Source: Clostridium sp. UBA1056
Lineage (GTDB): Bacteria; Bacillota; Clostridia; Clostridiales; Clostridiaceae
Direction: 5' to 3'
Length of the DNA: 22,909 nucleotides
NCBI GenBank assembly: GCA_002316385.1
Contig: DCDL01000058.1
Span: 63,025-85,933, forward strand
Position numbers and translations under genes: made by a program
The notes under the pieces: generated by a model
Database searches by the model: none
What the model saw: the letters and a program-made list of their open reading frames with translations, nothing else
What the model was told of the DNA's origin: nothing
Part shown: positions 7,069 to 13,735 of the stretch, in pieces
Position numbering within the stretch: position 1 is the stretch's first letter
Layout: each line of letters opens with the position of its first letter

Positions 7069-7716
7069 ATGAGTAAAGAAAAATTAATGTTAAATATACG
7101 TGAAAATACAAAAGATCTACATGCTATGGCTGAATCTACTGGTTTTATTAAGAGATTATTTGCTGAAAAGGCATCAAAAGATAGTTATGCAGAATATCTA
7201 TTTAACTTATGTTTTATTTATAAAACTATAGAAGAGGAGATGGACAAGAATAAAGATAATGAAGTAATAAAACCTTTTATTTATGAGAAATTAAAAAGAG
7301 GTAAGGCTATAGAAAAGGACTTAGAGTTACTTTTTGGTGAAAAGATGAAAGAAATAATTCCATTAAAATCTACTGAAGTTTTTGTTAATAGATTAAAAGA
7401 AGTGTCTAAAATGCAACCAGAGCTATTAGTAGCCCATGCTTATACAAGATATTTAGCGGACTTATTTGGAGGAAGACAAATGTTTTCTCTTATGGAAGAC
7501 TACTATAAGATTGATAGAGAAGCCTTAAACTATCATGTTTTTGAAGGAATAAAAGACATAAAATCTTTTGTTGGGGTATACCACAATAAGCTTAATGAGA
7601 TTGACTTACCGGAAGAACTTCAGGATAAATTTTTAAATGAGGTGAATTTAACTTATTTATTTAATGTAAATGTATCTGAGGAAATGGAGTTTAAGTTAAA
7701 TAAATCAGAAAAGTAA
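7069..7716 (+). CDS. Heme oxygenase (biliverdin-producing family)
   Basis: This 215-residue alpha-helical protein matches heme oxygenases: the proximal helix IRENTKDLHAMAES with the heme-ligand His18, and the distal-side motif LLVAHAYTRYLADLFGGR at 119-136. Typical enzymes read GDLSGG there; this one reads ADLFGG (130-135), replacing the first Gly (Gly139 of human HO-1) with Ala and the Ser with Phe, while Asp131, which organises the distal water, is kept. The family opens heme to release iron and needs O2 and an electron donor, so in an anaerobe it may serve iron capture or oxygen and heme defence. ATG follows AAAAAGGAGATAATAAT. It is the only gene controlled by the upstream promoter and is probably regulated by the divergent PadR protein. 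Its last codons are copied near 9500 as part of a segmental duplication. Confidence 0.9.
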   Translation: MSKEKLMLNIRENTKDLHAMAESTGFIKRLFAEKASKDSYAEYLFNLCFIYKTIEEEMDKNKDNEVIKPFIYEKLKRGKAIEKDLELLFGEKMKEIIPLKSTEVFVNRLKEVSKMQPELLVAHAYTRYLADLFGGRQMFSLMEDYYKIDREALNYHVFEGIKDIKSFVGVYHNKLNEIDLPEELQDKFLNEVNLTYLFNVNVSEEMEFKLNKSEK

Positions 7717-7763
7717 AGATAACACTTAGACAGAAGAATTTATTAAATAGTTATTTTATGAAT

Positions 7764-7798
7764 AAAACCTATGCAAGTTTTAAACCTGCATAGGTTTT
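7764..7798. terminator. Hairpin between heme oxygenase and the toxin-like gene
   Basis: AAAACCTATGCA (7764-7775) pairs perfectly with TGCATAGGTTTT (7787-7798). The symmetric A/T flanks let it act in both directions: ending heme oxygenase transcripts on the + strand, or ending a possible antisense RNA on the minus strand. Copy 2 of the duplication keeps it with one mismatch (9564-9598). Confidence 0.6.
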
Positions 7799-7820
7799 GT
7801 ATATTGCATGTGGGCTACTG

Positions 7821-7853
7821 GTATCACTCATCCCTGTTGAAGGGAGGTGATAC
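7821..7853 (+). promoter_or_regulatory. Hairpin sequestering the ribosome-binding site of the toxin-like gene
   Basis: GTATCAC (7821-7827) pairs with GTGATAC (7847-7853), and TCCCT (7831-7835) with AGGGA (7841-7845), around loop GTTGA. The SD sequence AGGGAGG lies wholly inside the stem, two bases before the ATG. Such blocking of the SD is a common feature of type I toxin mRNAs. Confidence 0.7.
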
Positions 7854-7855
7854 AT

Positions 7856-7951
7856 ATGAGTAACCACGTTTTAATGTTACTATTTCAAGGTAGATTATTC
7901 TTGATAGCACTATTAACACTAATCAATACAATAAAAACCTTATTTATTTAG
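7856..7951 (+). CDS. Holin-like (Hol_Tox-type) hydrophobic peptide, putative type I toxin
   Basis: This 31-residue ORF reads MSNHVLMLLFQGRLFLIALL followed by TLINTIKTLFI. The pattern LMLLFQG-x-LFLIALLT with one membrane span is typical of the putative holin-like toxin family (PF16935, related to TxpA/BsrG-type toxins) common in Firmicutes; usual members begin M-S-x-Y-E, so one codon seems to be missing here. Such peptides insert into the membrane and are controlled by an antisense RNA. The SD GGGAGG is ideally spaced but locked in a hairpin. The ORF overlaps the end of the convergent pepA gene by 8 bp, so its last ten residues may differ from the ancestral tail. An antitoxin RNA promoter was not identified with confidence. 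It could be active or already harmless. Confidence 0.6.
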   Translation: MSNHVLMLLFQGRLFLIALLTLINTIKTLFI

Positions 7952-9395
7952 AATGTTCACATACATGTTTTACAACAAGTTCATATAATGTTTTAACAGG
8001 GGCTCCTGTTCCTCCCTTAGGTGTACAATCATTTCCATCATCTGTCCAAGCAGTTCCTGCAATATCTAGATGTAACCATGGCTTATCTTGCACAAACTCT
8101 TCTATAAACATACCAGCTGTAATTGTTCCAGCATTACGTCCGCCAATATTTTTAAGTTCTGCAAAGCTACCATTATATAATTTTTTAAAGCATTTATCAT
8201 TTGGAAGTCTCCAGAATTTTTCTCCACTTCTCTTTGATGCTACTAATAACTCATCATAAAAAGCATCATCATTACTTATTACTCCTGTTACTTCAGTACC
8301 AAGTGCTACTAATACTGCTCCTGTAAGGGTTGCTACATCTACTAATTTTGCTACATTTTCTTTTTCAATAATATAAGTAATAGCATCAACTAATGTTAAT
8401 CTACCCTCTGCATCTGTATTTAATACTTCTATAGTCTTACCTGCCATAGACCCAATAATATCTCCTGGTTTATAGCTTCCACCTGAAATAGCATTTTCAC
8501 AAGCTGCTACTACTGCTATTACATTCTTTTGTACTTTATTCTTTGCTAATGCTTGCATTGTGCCAATAACAGCGGCTGCTCCACCCATGTCACTTTTCAT
8601 AGTGTCCATAGATGTTGATGGTTTAAGAGAATATCCACCTGTATCAAAAGTAAGACCTTTACCTACAAGTCCAAATTTTTCATTACTCTTAGGATTACCC
8701 ATATATCTCATAACTATTAGTCTTGGCTTATAAATAGATCCTTTTGCAACCTCTAAAAATGCCTTCATTCCTAATTCTTCTATTTTATTTTCATCAAATA
8801 TTTCTACTTCAAAGCCACTTTCTTTTCCAACTAAGGCTGCACGTTCTGCTAAAGTTTCTGGATACAATATGTTAGCAGGTTCATTTACAAGGTCACGAGC
8901 TAAAATCACACCATCAATAACATTGGTAGCTTCTACTATTTTCTCTGCCATTTTTACGGTCTTTTCCTTTGGTGCACCTAATATAGTTACATGTGGATTA
9001 TAGATTTCTTTCCCTTTATTATACTTACTGAATTTATAGCCTGCTAATTTCACACCTTCTACTATAGCTTTCGTAATACGGCCTGTACATAATCCTTTGA
9101 CATTTATAAAGTAAATACCAAGGTTATCTACATTTAACTTTTCAGCTTGTTTCATAGCTTTAGCAATTGCATTTACAAAGTCCTCTCTTTCTACCTCTTC
9201 ATATTTACCTAACCCTACAAAAATCTCATAATTTAAATCATTAGTAGTTCTATAAAATATTTGTTCACTTTTTCCTTCAAATGCTTTTTTTGCTTTCAAT
9301 CTCTCTAAAATCTCATTATCTGTTTGTTGATCTTCATATACAAAAGTAACAGTACATTGTAAGCTATCAACACTTAAATCTTTTACTTGTATCAT
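7944..9395 (-). CDS. pepA: Leucyl aminopeptidase, M17 family
   Basis: This 483-residue cytosolic metallopeptidase removes N-terminal residues such as leucine from peptides. The N-terminal domain (about 1-160) is variable; the catalytic domain carries all expected residues with exact family spacing: metal ligands Lys246, Asp251 (LTFDTGG), Asp269 (SDMGG), Asp328 and Glu330 (NTDAEGRL), and catalytic Lys258 and Arg332. It normally forms a hexamer with two metal ions (Zn or Mn) per subunit. ATG follows AAAGGAGGTATCATAAG. A vegetative-type promoter (TTAATA, 17 bp, TATAAT) sits 45-73 bp upstream, so it is a single-gene unit. It lies between two direct copies of a roughly 210-bp segment, and its 3' end overlaps the toxin-like ORF tail to tail. 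Confidence 0.95.
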   Translation of the reverse strand: MIQVKDLSVDSLQCTVTFVYEDQQTDNEILERLKAKKAFEGKSEQIFYRTTNDLNYEIFVGLGKYEEVEREDFVNAIAKAMKQAEKLNVDNLGIYFINVKGLCTGRITKAIVEGVKLAGYKFSKYNKGKEIYNPHVTILGAPKEKTVKMAEKIVEATNVIDGVILARDLVNEPANILYPETLAERAALVGKESGFEVEIFDENKIEELGMKAFLEVAKGSIYKPRLIVMRYMGNPKSNEKFGLVGKGLTFDTGGYSLKPSTSMDTMKSDMGGAAAVIGTMQALAKNKVQKNVIAVVAACENAISGGSYKPGDIIGSMAGKTIEVLNTDAEGRLTLVDAITYIIEKENVAKLVDVATLTGAVLVALGTEVTGVISNDDAFYDELLVASKRSGEKFWRLPNDKCFKKLYNGSFAELKNIGGRNAGTITAGMFIEEFVQDKPWLHLDIAGTAWTDDGNDCTPKGGTGAPVKTLYELVVKHVCEHSK

Positions 9396-9439
9396 CTTAT
9401 GATACCTCCTTTATTAATTAATAATTATTATTATCTAAC

Positions 9440-9468
9440 ATTATATCACACTTCGTAAAACTTATTAA
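9440..9468 (-). promoter_or_regulatory. pepA promoter
   Basis: On the minus strand TTAATA (9468-9463), a 17-bp spacer and TATAAT (9445-9440), with TGTGA just before the -10, fit a sigma-A type promoter about 45 bp before the pepA start codon. Confidence 0.6.
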
Positions 9469-9494
9469 AGGATTTTTTTCTAAATATATAGGTA

Positions 9495-9701
9495 AAATAA
9501 ATCAGAAAAGTAAAGATAACATGACTTAGGCAGAAGAATTTATTAAATAATTATTTTATGAACAAAACCTATGCAAGTTTTAAACCTGCATAGATTTTGT
9601 ATGTTGCATGTGGCTACTGGTATCACTCATCCCTGTTGAAGTGGAGTAACCACGTTTTAATGTTACTATTTCAAGGTAGATTATTCTTGATAGCACTATT
9701 A
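9495..9701 (+). pseudogene. Decayed duplicate of the toxin-like locus (direct repeat D, copy 2)
   Basis: This 207-bp segment repeats 7698-7915, including the last heme oxygenase codons (NKSEK-stop at its left end), the terminator-like hairpin and most of the toxin-like coding sequence. About 14 bp covering the SD, the right arm of the blocking hairpin and the ATG are missing, so CTGTTGAAG runs directly into GGAGTAACCACG. The remaining frame ends LLGVF-stop after the homology breaks at 9701. It cannot be translated as the toxin but could still give a partial antisense or decoy RNA. Confidence 0.75.
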
Positions 9702-9762
9702 GGTGTTTTTTAAGTATATAGATTGATACGCTACATATAAATTCTATATAATCCAAAATAAA

Positions 9763-10422
9763 TCATTCTTTAATTTTATCTTTACTATAATTATCATCAA
9801 TATCACTTCTTATCTTAGTTGCTATATCAGAAACATTGTTTATTATACGGTTATAAGTACTTCTTAATTCAGTTAGGGAGGCTACCTTTCCACGATTTTT
9901 TTTCTTCCTATGCACCTCTATTTCCTGTGAAATTCTTTTATTCTCTGCTCTAAGTGTCCAAGCAATTAGTGTAGCTGTATCATGCTGTTTTTGATACTTA
10001 ATTAAATTTCTTCCTGAAAACTTGATTCTATTATCTTTGACATTTATTTTTTCTAGTGTTTCTCCTAGGATATTAGCAGCATTCTCCAATGAGTCTTTAA
10101 ATGTATTATCTAGTAATGTCATATATTTTTTTGTATCATTTCCATACTTACCAGAAGCAATCTCATCTTTAATTTTTTCGTATTCTATAGTATATTTTTC
10201 TATTAAATGGATCTTGTTACTATCTCCAAATGAAGATTCAATACGATTCAAAAACTCATACCCTATTAAGGCATTCTTTGATATAACTGAATCATTTGTA
10301 TCATTATAAGCTTCACCATCATAATTTTTTTCTATATTCTTATTATTGTCTTTAGTTTTATATTCATTAACAGCTGAGTTTATTGGGTAGAAGATTGTTT
10401 CATTAATTTTAATTGAGCTCAT
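9763..10422 (-). CDS. Unrecognised 219-residue hydrophilic protein
   Basis: I chose ATG at 10422 because it lies 8 bases after GGAGG; an in-frame TTG at 10437 falls inside that SD. The product begins MSSIKINETIFYPINSAVNE, followed by a polar, Asn/Lys/Asp-rich stretch to about residue 45 that looks disordered, then a mostly helical, charged region. The C-terminal part has the basic patch HRKKKNRGK near 173-181 and a terminal helix. It has no signal peptide, membrane segment, cysteine or catalytic motif that I can see. I do not recognise a family. The layout (short N-terminal motif, disordered linker, helical body) resembles flagellar or secreted accessory proteins, but this is weak. No operon partner is adjacent. 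Confidence 0.65.
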   Translation of the reverse strand: MSSIKINETIFYPINSAVNEYKTKDNNKNIEKNYDGEAYNDTNDSVISKNALIGYEFLNRIESSFGDSNKIHLIEKYTIEYEKIKDEIASGKYGNDTKKYMTLLDNTFKDSLENAANILGETLEKINVKDNRIKFSGRNLIKYQKQHDTATLIAWTLRAENKRISQEIEVHRKKKNRGKVASLTELRSTYNRIINNVSDIATKIRSDIDDNYSKDKIKE

Positions 10423-10653
10423 AATAATTACCTCCAATTTATTGAATATACTTTATATATCGAAAAATAATTGAAATACTACATGGTATAATTTTCTATA
10501 AGAACCATTTTGAATTTGTTTATGCTAATTTTACAATCTTTTAACTTGCTCTAATAGTTTCCAACTTCCTTAATGAATTTAATTAAGAGTATAAATCTAT
10601 AGAATTTTGCTGACGCTACCCAAGCTATATCCTAAAACCCATCTTTGATTTAT

Positions 10654-10672
10654 TATTTATTTTCAGATGCCT
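10654..10672. repeat. Repeat family C, end fragment (copy 2)
   Basis: TATTTATTTTCAGATGCCT is identical to 183-201. It abuts and supplies the stop codon of the ABC ATPase remnant (TTAGGC on its strand), so an element end appears to have joined here. The 232-bp stretch 10423-10653 shows nothing else I can name. Confidence 0.6.
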
Positions 10673-11092
10673 AACACTCCAAAATGTTAATTATTCTATC
10701 CGCTTGATTTGCTAAATCTTTACTATGCGTAACCATCATTACAGTCTTTCTATACTGTTTGCTTAAATCCTTAATTAGATTAAATGCTATTTCAGCAGCC
10801 GTAGAATCTAAAGATCCAGTTGGCTCATCTGCAAGAATGATATCACCTGGCTTGAGTATTGTTCTTGCCAGTGCTACTCTTTGCTGTTCACCACCTGAGA
10901 GTGTATTAACCTTTTCATCTTTAAATTCTTCTAAATGAATCTTTTTTAATATTTCCTCTATTCTTGTATCCTTTTCCTTGGTAGTGATATTAAGGAAATT
11001 CATTGCCAGAAAAAGGTTCTGATAGATTGTCATATCATTGGTTAAAATCTTTTTTTTATATCAAGTTGTCTCCTTTTCATATCATTAATATT
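10671..11092 (-). pseudogene. Remnant of a MacB/LolD-type ABC transporter ATPase
   Basis: The frame from 11033 encodes the C-terminal two thirds of an ABC ATPase: signature LSGGEQQRVALART, Walker B IILADEPTG, D-loop SLDS and the switch His in MMVTHS. Walker A is missing. Just upstream, in another frame, INDMKRRQLDIKK (11092 to about 11050) is what normally precedes the Q-loop in this family, so a deletion with frameshift removed the sequence between it and KILTNDMTIYQN. The two breakpoints share the string AATGATATG, which suggests slippage between short direct repeats. The 3' end runs into a family C repeat end. No permease gene is left nearby. It cannot be functional. Confidence 0.75.
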
Positions 11093-11408
11093 CTATTTTT
11101 TCAAAACACAGTAACTATTTAGCTAATCTAAAGACTCACTATTTTAACCAAGCTTGTCTCTGTAAGTGTATATCAGTTTATTATTTTTTCAAATATATTA
11201 CTTTTTATTTGTTATTTGTTATCTATAATAAATAAAGGGGTCACAGAGATGCGTGTAAAATTAGGCCACTAAATTGATTTTATTTACATTTTATAATATC
11301 ACAAAAGTAATAATGGAACTTATGTGACGGATAGGATATAAACTAGCTACAAAATTTTTATATGCAGTTCATGAAGAAATTTGGATACGACAGCAATTCG
11401 TGCAAAAA

Positions 11409-11481
11409 AACAGCCATAAAATAGTATTTTCTATTATGATTATATATAAATCAAGAATAGGGTTACTGATTTATGGCTGTT
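11409..11481. other. Long-range inverted repeat in an unassigned gap
   Basis: AACAGCCATAAA (11409-11420) and TTTATGGCTGTT (11470-11481) are perfect 12-bp complements 49 bp apart. This looks like the ends of a small element or a large stem-loop. The whole gap 11093-11540 otherwise contains no recognisable gene; short frames there match nothing I know. Confidence 0.35.
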
Positions 11482-11540
11482 ATAACGTTAAATGAAAACT
11501 GTGAAGCAACTTAACTTTAAATAATGCTTATTAGGCTCAC

Positions 11541-11705
11541 TTATTCCCTTTCAACAGGAAACCAAAGTTCATATTTGAAATTGTCTTTGAGAAAATATTC
11601 ATCTGGATATACCTCAATATCTGGGTAATTTTCATTGGCTCATCTATATCCAGATGATGGCAACCATTCATTCCAAAATCGCCCAACAAGACTTGGTATT
11701 ATGTC
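11541..11705 (-). pseudogene. C-terminal remnant of a GyrI-like effector-binding domain
   Basis: In one frame directly after the Nif3-like stop codon the minus strand reads LVGRFWNEWLPSSGYR, a TGA codon, then ANENYPDIEVYPDE and finally KYELWFPVERE-stop. This is the usual C-terminus of AraC/GyrI-type effector-binding domains, where the final strand reads like CEIWIPV. TGA stands where Trp (TGG) would fit. About 100 N-terminal residues are missing; the remnant begins at the end of the nif3-like gene, so a deletion probably fused the two. It cannot be functional. Confidence 0.6.
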
Positions 11706-12467
11706 TTATTTTATATTCGCTTCATAATGCTTTTCATTAAGTCTCACTACTTCAAGTTCTTTTTTATTCTCGCTCAATTTCAATGCTAAACTTTGAATTC
11801 CAAAGAATTCTGTGAAAGTATGACTCCCAATGATAAGATTTATCCCCTTAAACTTAGCATATTGAATCGTATACAAATTACATTCACCTGTAATGTATAC
11901 ATCACACTTATTTTCAACTGCTTCCTTAAGGCAAGTTGTTGGCCCTCCATTACCACAGACTAAGCCCACTCGCTTCACCTTTTTGTCATTAAATCGCCAA
12001 GATTTAACTGGTTCTTCAAGTAGATTTTCAATATTTTTTACCAATTCATTAAATTCAATTTCTTCATCATATTCTGCGATTCTACCAAAATATAATCCTT
12101 CCCATTCGTGGGTTCTTTTAACATTTTCTAAATTCAATTTTTTTAATAAACTATCATTTGTTCCAAAGTTACAGTCATCAAGTGGTAAGTGATTATAGTA
12201 GTGACTTATACCGTACTCTGCTAGTTTTTCTATGCATGCCTCTTTTAATCCATATATTTCATCCCATGCATCGTGGTGTGTCATCATCATATCAACTCCA
12301 TGAATTCTTGCTTCCTCTACAGTTTCAAGCGTCAGGTTAACACAGTATCCTAATTTTTTAACTTTTTTATCTGCATGGTATGTAATCCCAGATTCACTAA
12401 AATAGATTTCCTTATTTGTTACATTAAAAAGTTCATTAATTCTTTCAACAATATGTGAAACATCCAT
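11706..12467 (-). CDS. Nif3-like dinuclear metal centre protein (DUF34/YbgI family)
   Basis: This 253-residue protein has the metal-binding landmarks of the Nif3 family: MMMTHHDAWDE (61-71) with the paired His, HLPLDDCNFGTND (93-105) with His and Asp, ITGECNLYTIQYAK (193-206), and SHTFTEFFGIQSLA (215-228), which supplies the C-terminal His and Glu. Members form hexameric rings with a two-metal site; their biochemical role is unsettled. Its length matches the compact bacterial form without the inserted PII-like domain. ATG follows GGAGGTAAGTAT. It is a single gene followed immediately by a GyrI-like remnant. Confidence 0.88.
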   Translation of the reverse strand: MDVSHIVERINELFNVTNKEIYFSESGITYHADKKVKKLGYCVNLTLETVEEARIHGVDMMMTHHDAWDEIYGLKEACIEKLAEYGISHYYNHLPLDDCNFGTNDSLLKKLNLENVKRTHEWEGLYFGRIAEYDEEIEFNELVKNIENLLEEPVKSWRFNDKKVKRVGLVCGNGGPTTCLKEAVENKCDVYITGECNLYTIQYAKFKGINLIIGSHTFTEFFGIQSLALKLSENKKELEVVRLNEKHYEANIK

Positions 12468-12603
12468 ATACTTACCTCCATAATTTACGTTAATTTATTA
12501 ATTACATTTTATAAGTACAAACTTTCTTAGTATAATAATCAGTAGGTTTAATCCCTATTTATCTAGCTATATTTTTCAAAATATTTCCTATATAATTATA
12601 GCA

Positions 12604-12636
12604 TAAGCCAATGATACTTTTAATATCATTGGCTTA
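12604..12636. terminator. Hairpin downstream of the flavin reductase gene
   Basis: A perfect 13-bp stem, TAAGCCAATGATA (12604-12616) with TATCATTGGCTTA (12624-12636), has a 7-nt loop. The T-run (TTTT) is on the + strand side, although the neighbouring genes are on the minus strand, so it may be an RNA stabiliser or a weak terminator. Confidence 0.5.
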
Positions 12637-12725
12637 TTTTACATTTAATCTTTTATATAAATTGGAATTTGACTACTTCCGTGTTATTACCATAACTCAA
12701 CAATGTATTAAAACTTCAAAATATA

Positions 12726-13262
12726 CTATTCTATAATATATGCACTAACAATTTCACCATAGTAAGCTGTGTGAAAATCCTTGTTTGCTCCATGAAATGA
12801 GCTTTCTACGTCTTGTGGGTAAAATTTCATCTTATTCTCTTCTGTAATCTCATTCTTATTTTGTTTTTGTTTATATACAACTTTGCATTCAAGTGTTAGT
12901 GGAAGTTCTTTGATAGCTGGAACTGAAATTATATTAGGTGATTCAAGTGACAAGTTAAGTTCACTAATCTTATCAGTTACATGACCAGACTTTGTACCAC
13001 AGATAGATAATATTTTTCTATTAAACTCACCAATTGGTATGTTTATAGTGAATTCAGGATTTTTTTCAAGTTGTTGTTTCGTGAAACGATTCTCTCTTAC
13101 GAAAACTGTAAAAATCGGCTTTCCCCATTCAATCCCCAGAGTTCCCCATGAAATAGTCATAGAGTTAACTTTATCATCTGTTTTTGTTGTTAATAAAACA
13201 CCTGTTTTAATAGCTTTCATAATCTCATTGGCATAATCGAATACTTGTATCTCTTTTTTCAT
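12726..13262 (-). CDS. Flavin reductase-like FMN-binding protein
   Basis: The 178-residue protein has the flavin reductase-like split beta-barrel: GVLLTTKTDDKVNSMTISWGTLGIEWGKPIFTVFV from about residue 21 with the N-S-M-T-I-S-W core, then RENRFTKQQLEKNPEFTINIP, and C-G-T-K-S-G-H-V-T-D-K around 88-97, a typical FMN-contact stretch. Such proteins reduce FMN or act as small flavoproteins using NAD(P)H. ATG follows AAGGAGAATGATATT. The gene is divergent from a broken HxlR regulator gene, a common pairing in Clostridia, so it was probably controlled by that redox- or aldehyde-sensing regulator type; with the regulator broken it may now be constitutive. Confidence 0.85.
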   Translation of the reverse strand: MKKEIQVFDYANEIMKAIKTGVLLTTKTDDKVNSMTISWGTLGIEWGKPIFTVFVRENRFTKQQLEKNPEFTINIPIGEFNRKILSICGTKSGHVTDKISELNLSLESPNIISVPAIKELPLTLECKVVYKQKQNKNEITEENKMKFYPQDVESSFHGANKDFHTAYYGEIVSAYIIE

Positions 13263-13283
13263 AATATCATTCTCCTTGTAAAC

Positions 13284-13323
13284 TTGATATATCTATGATA
13301 AATTAGTATATAATTAGTAGCAA
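13284..13323. promoter_or_regulatory. Overlapping divergent promoters, flavin reductase and hxlR
   Basis: Minus strand: TTGCTA (13323-13318), 17 bp, TATCAT (13300-13295), for the flavin reductase gene. Plus strand: TTGATA (13284-13289) with TATAAT at 13309-13314 (19 bp) or TATATA at 13307 (17 bp), for the hxlR-like gene. The promoters overlap, so binding of the regulator could affect both. Confidence 0.5.
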
Positions 13324-13366
13324 GTATGCACTTTTTAGTTAGATACTATCAAAAAGGAGAGTAAAG

Positions 13367-13684
13367 ATGGACAATGACGTAAATGTTAAACCATTTGCTT
13401 ACGCAATGTCTTTGATTGACGGTAAATGGAAAATGCACATATTATTTTGGCTTTGGAAAAAGTAGGTTCTTAGATATGGTGAGTTAAAACGTTCACTTGG
13501 AACAATTGCTCATAAAATGCTTAGTACGCAATTGAAAGAATTAGAAGCAGATAATTTAATTATACGCAAAGAATATCCTCAAGTTCCTCCAAAGGTAGAA
13601 TATTCTCTATCAGAAAAAGGATTAACAATTATGCCTGTTTTGCAATGTTTATGTGAATGGGGTAATAATCATATTGATGATTAA
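13367..13684 (+). pseudogene. HxlR-family regulator interrupted by an in-frame TAG
   Basis: From ATG at 13367 (SD AAAGGAG 7 bases upstream) the frame runs 106 codons to TAA at 13684, with one TAG at 13463-13465 (codon 33). The reading matches HxlR/DUF24 winged-helix regulators: SLIDGKWKMHILFWL, then after the stop VLRYGELKRSLGTIAHKMLSTQLKELEADNLI, PPKVEYSLSEKG and LCEWGNN. The lost residue sits in the loop where members often have Lys, Gln or Glu, so a single base change explains the stop. The protein as encoded would be a 32-residue fragment without the DNA-reading helix. The rest of the frame is intact, pointing to recent loss. Confidence 0.85.
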
Positions 13685-13689
13685 TAGTG

Positions 13690-13725
13690 TTTTAGTGAAG
13701 AATATATAAATAATCTTCACTAAAA
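13690..13725. terminator. Hairpin between convergent hxlR-like and GNAT genes
   Basis: TTTTAGTGAAGA (13690-13701) pairs perfectly with TCTTCACTAAAA (13714-13725). It separates two convergent genes, so a two-way terminator is likely although no T-run follows the stem on either strand. Confidence 0.5.
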
Positions 13726-13735
13726 ATCTTCCTAT

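Larger units (their letters stand above)
7698..7915 (+). repeat. Direct repeat D, copy 1 (left of pepA)
   Basis: This 218-bp segment runs from the last codons of heme oxygenase to codon 20 of the toxin-like ORF and is nearly identical to 9495-9701 in the same orientation. Because it includes the end of the heme oxygenase gene in its native place, this is the original copy and the other is the derived one. Confidence 0.85.

Noticed and set aside
7698..9701. The two D copies considered as a CRISPR array or as attachment sites
   Set aside because: There are only two copies, about 210 bp long, with coding content and no integrase nearby.
11237..11290. GGGGTCACAGAGATG...ATTAGGCCACT, which at first resembled an insertion-sequence end
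   Set aside because: No matching second end or transposase remnant was found in the gap, so it stays unassigned.
11300..11500. Plus-strand open frame of about 54 codons containing YAVHEEIWIRQQ
   Set aside because: It has no start codon with SD and matches nothing I know; the length is possible by chance in AT-rich DNA.
11465..11515. Short + strand ORF MAVITLNENCEAT, thioredoxin-like at its start
   Set aside because: It ends after 13 codons and has no SD; the similarity is too short to trust.
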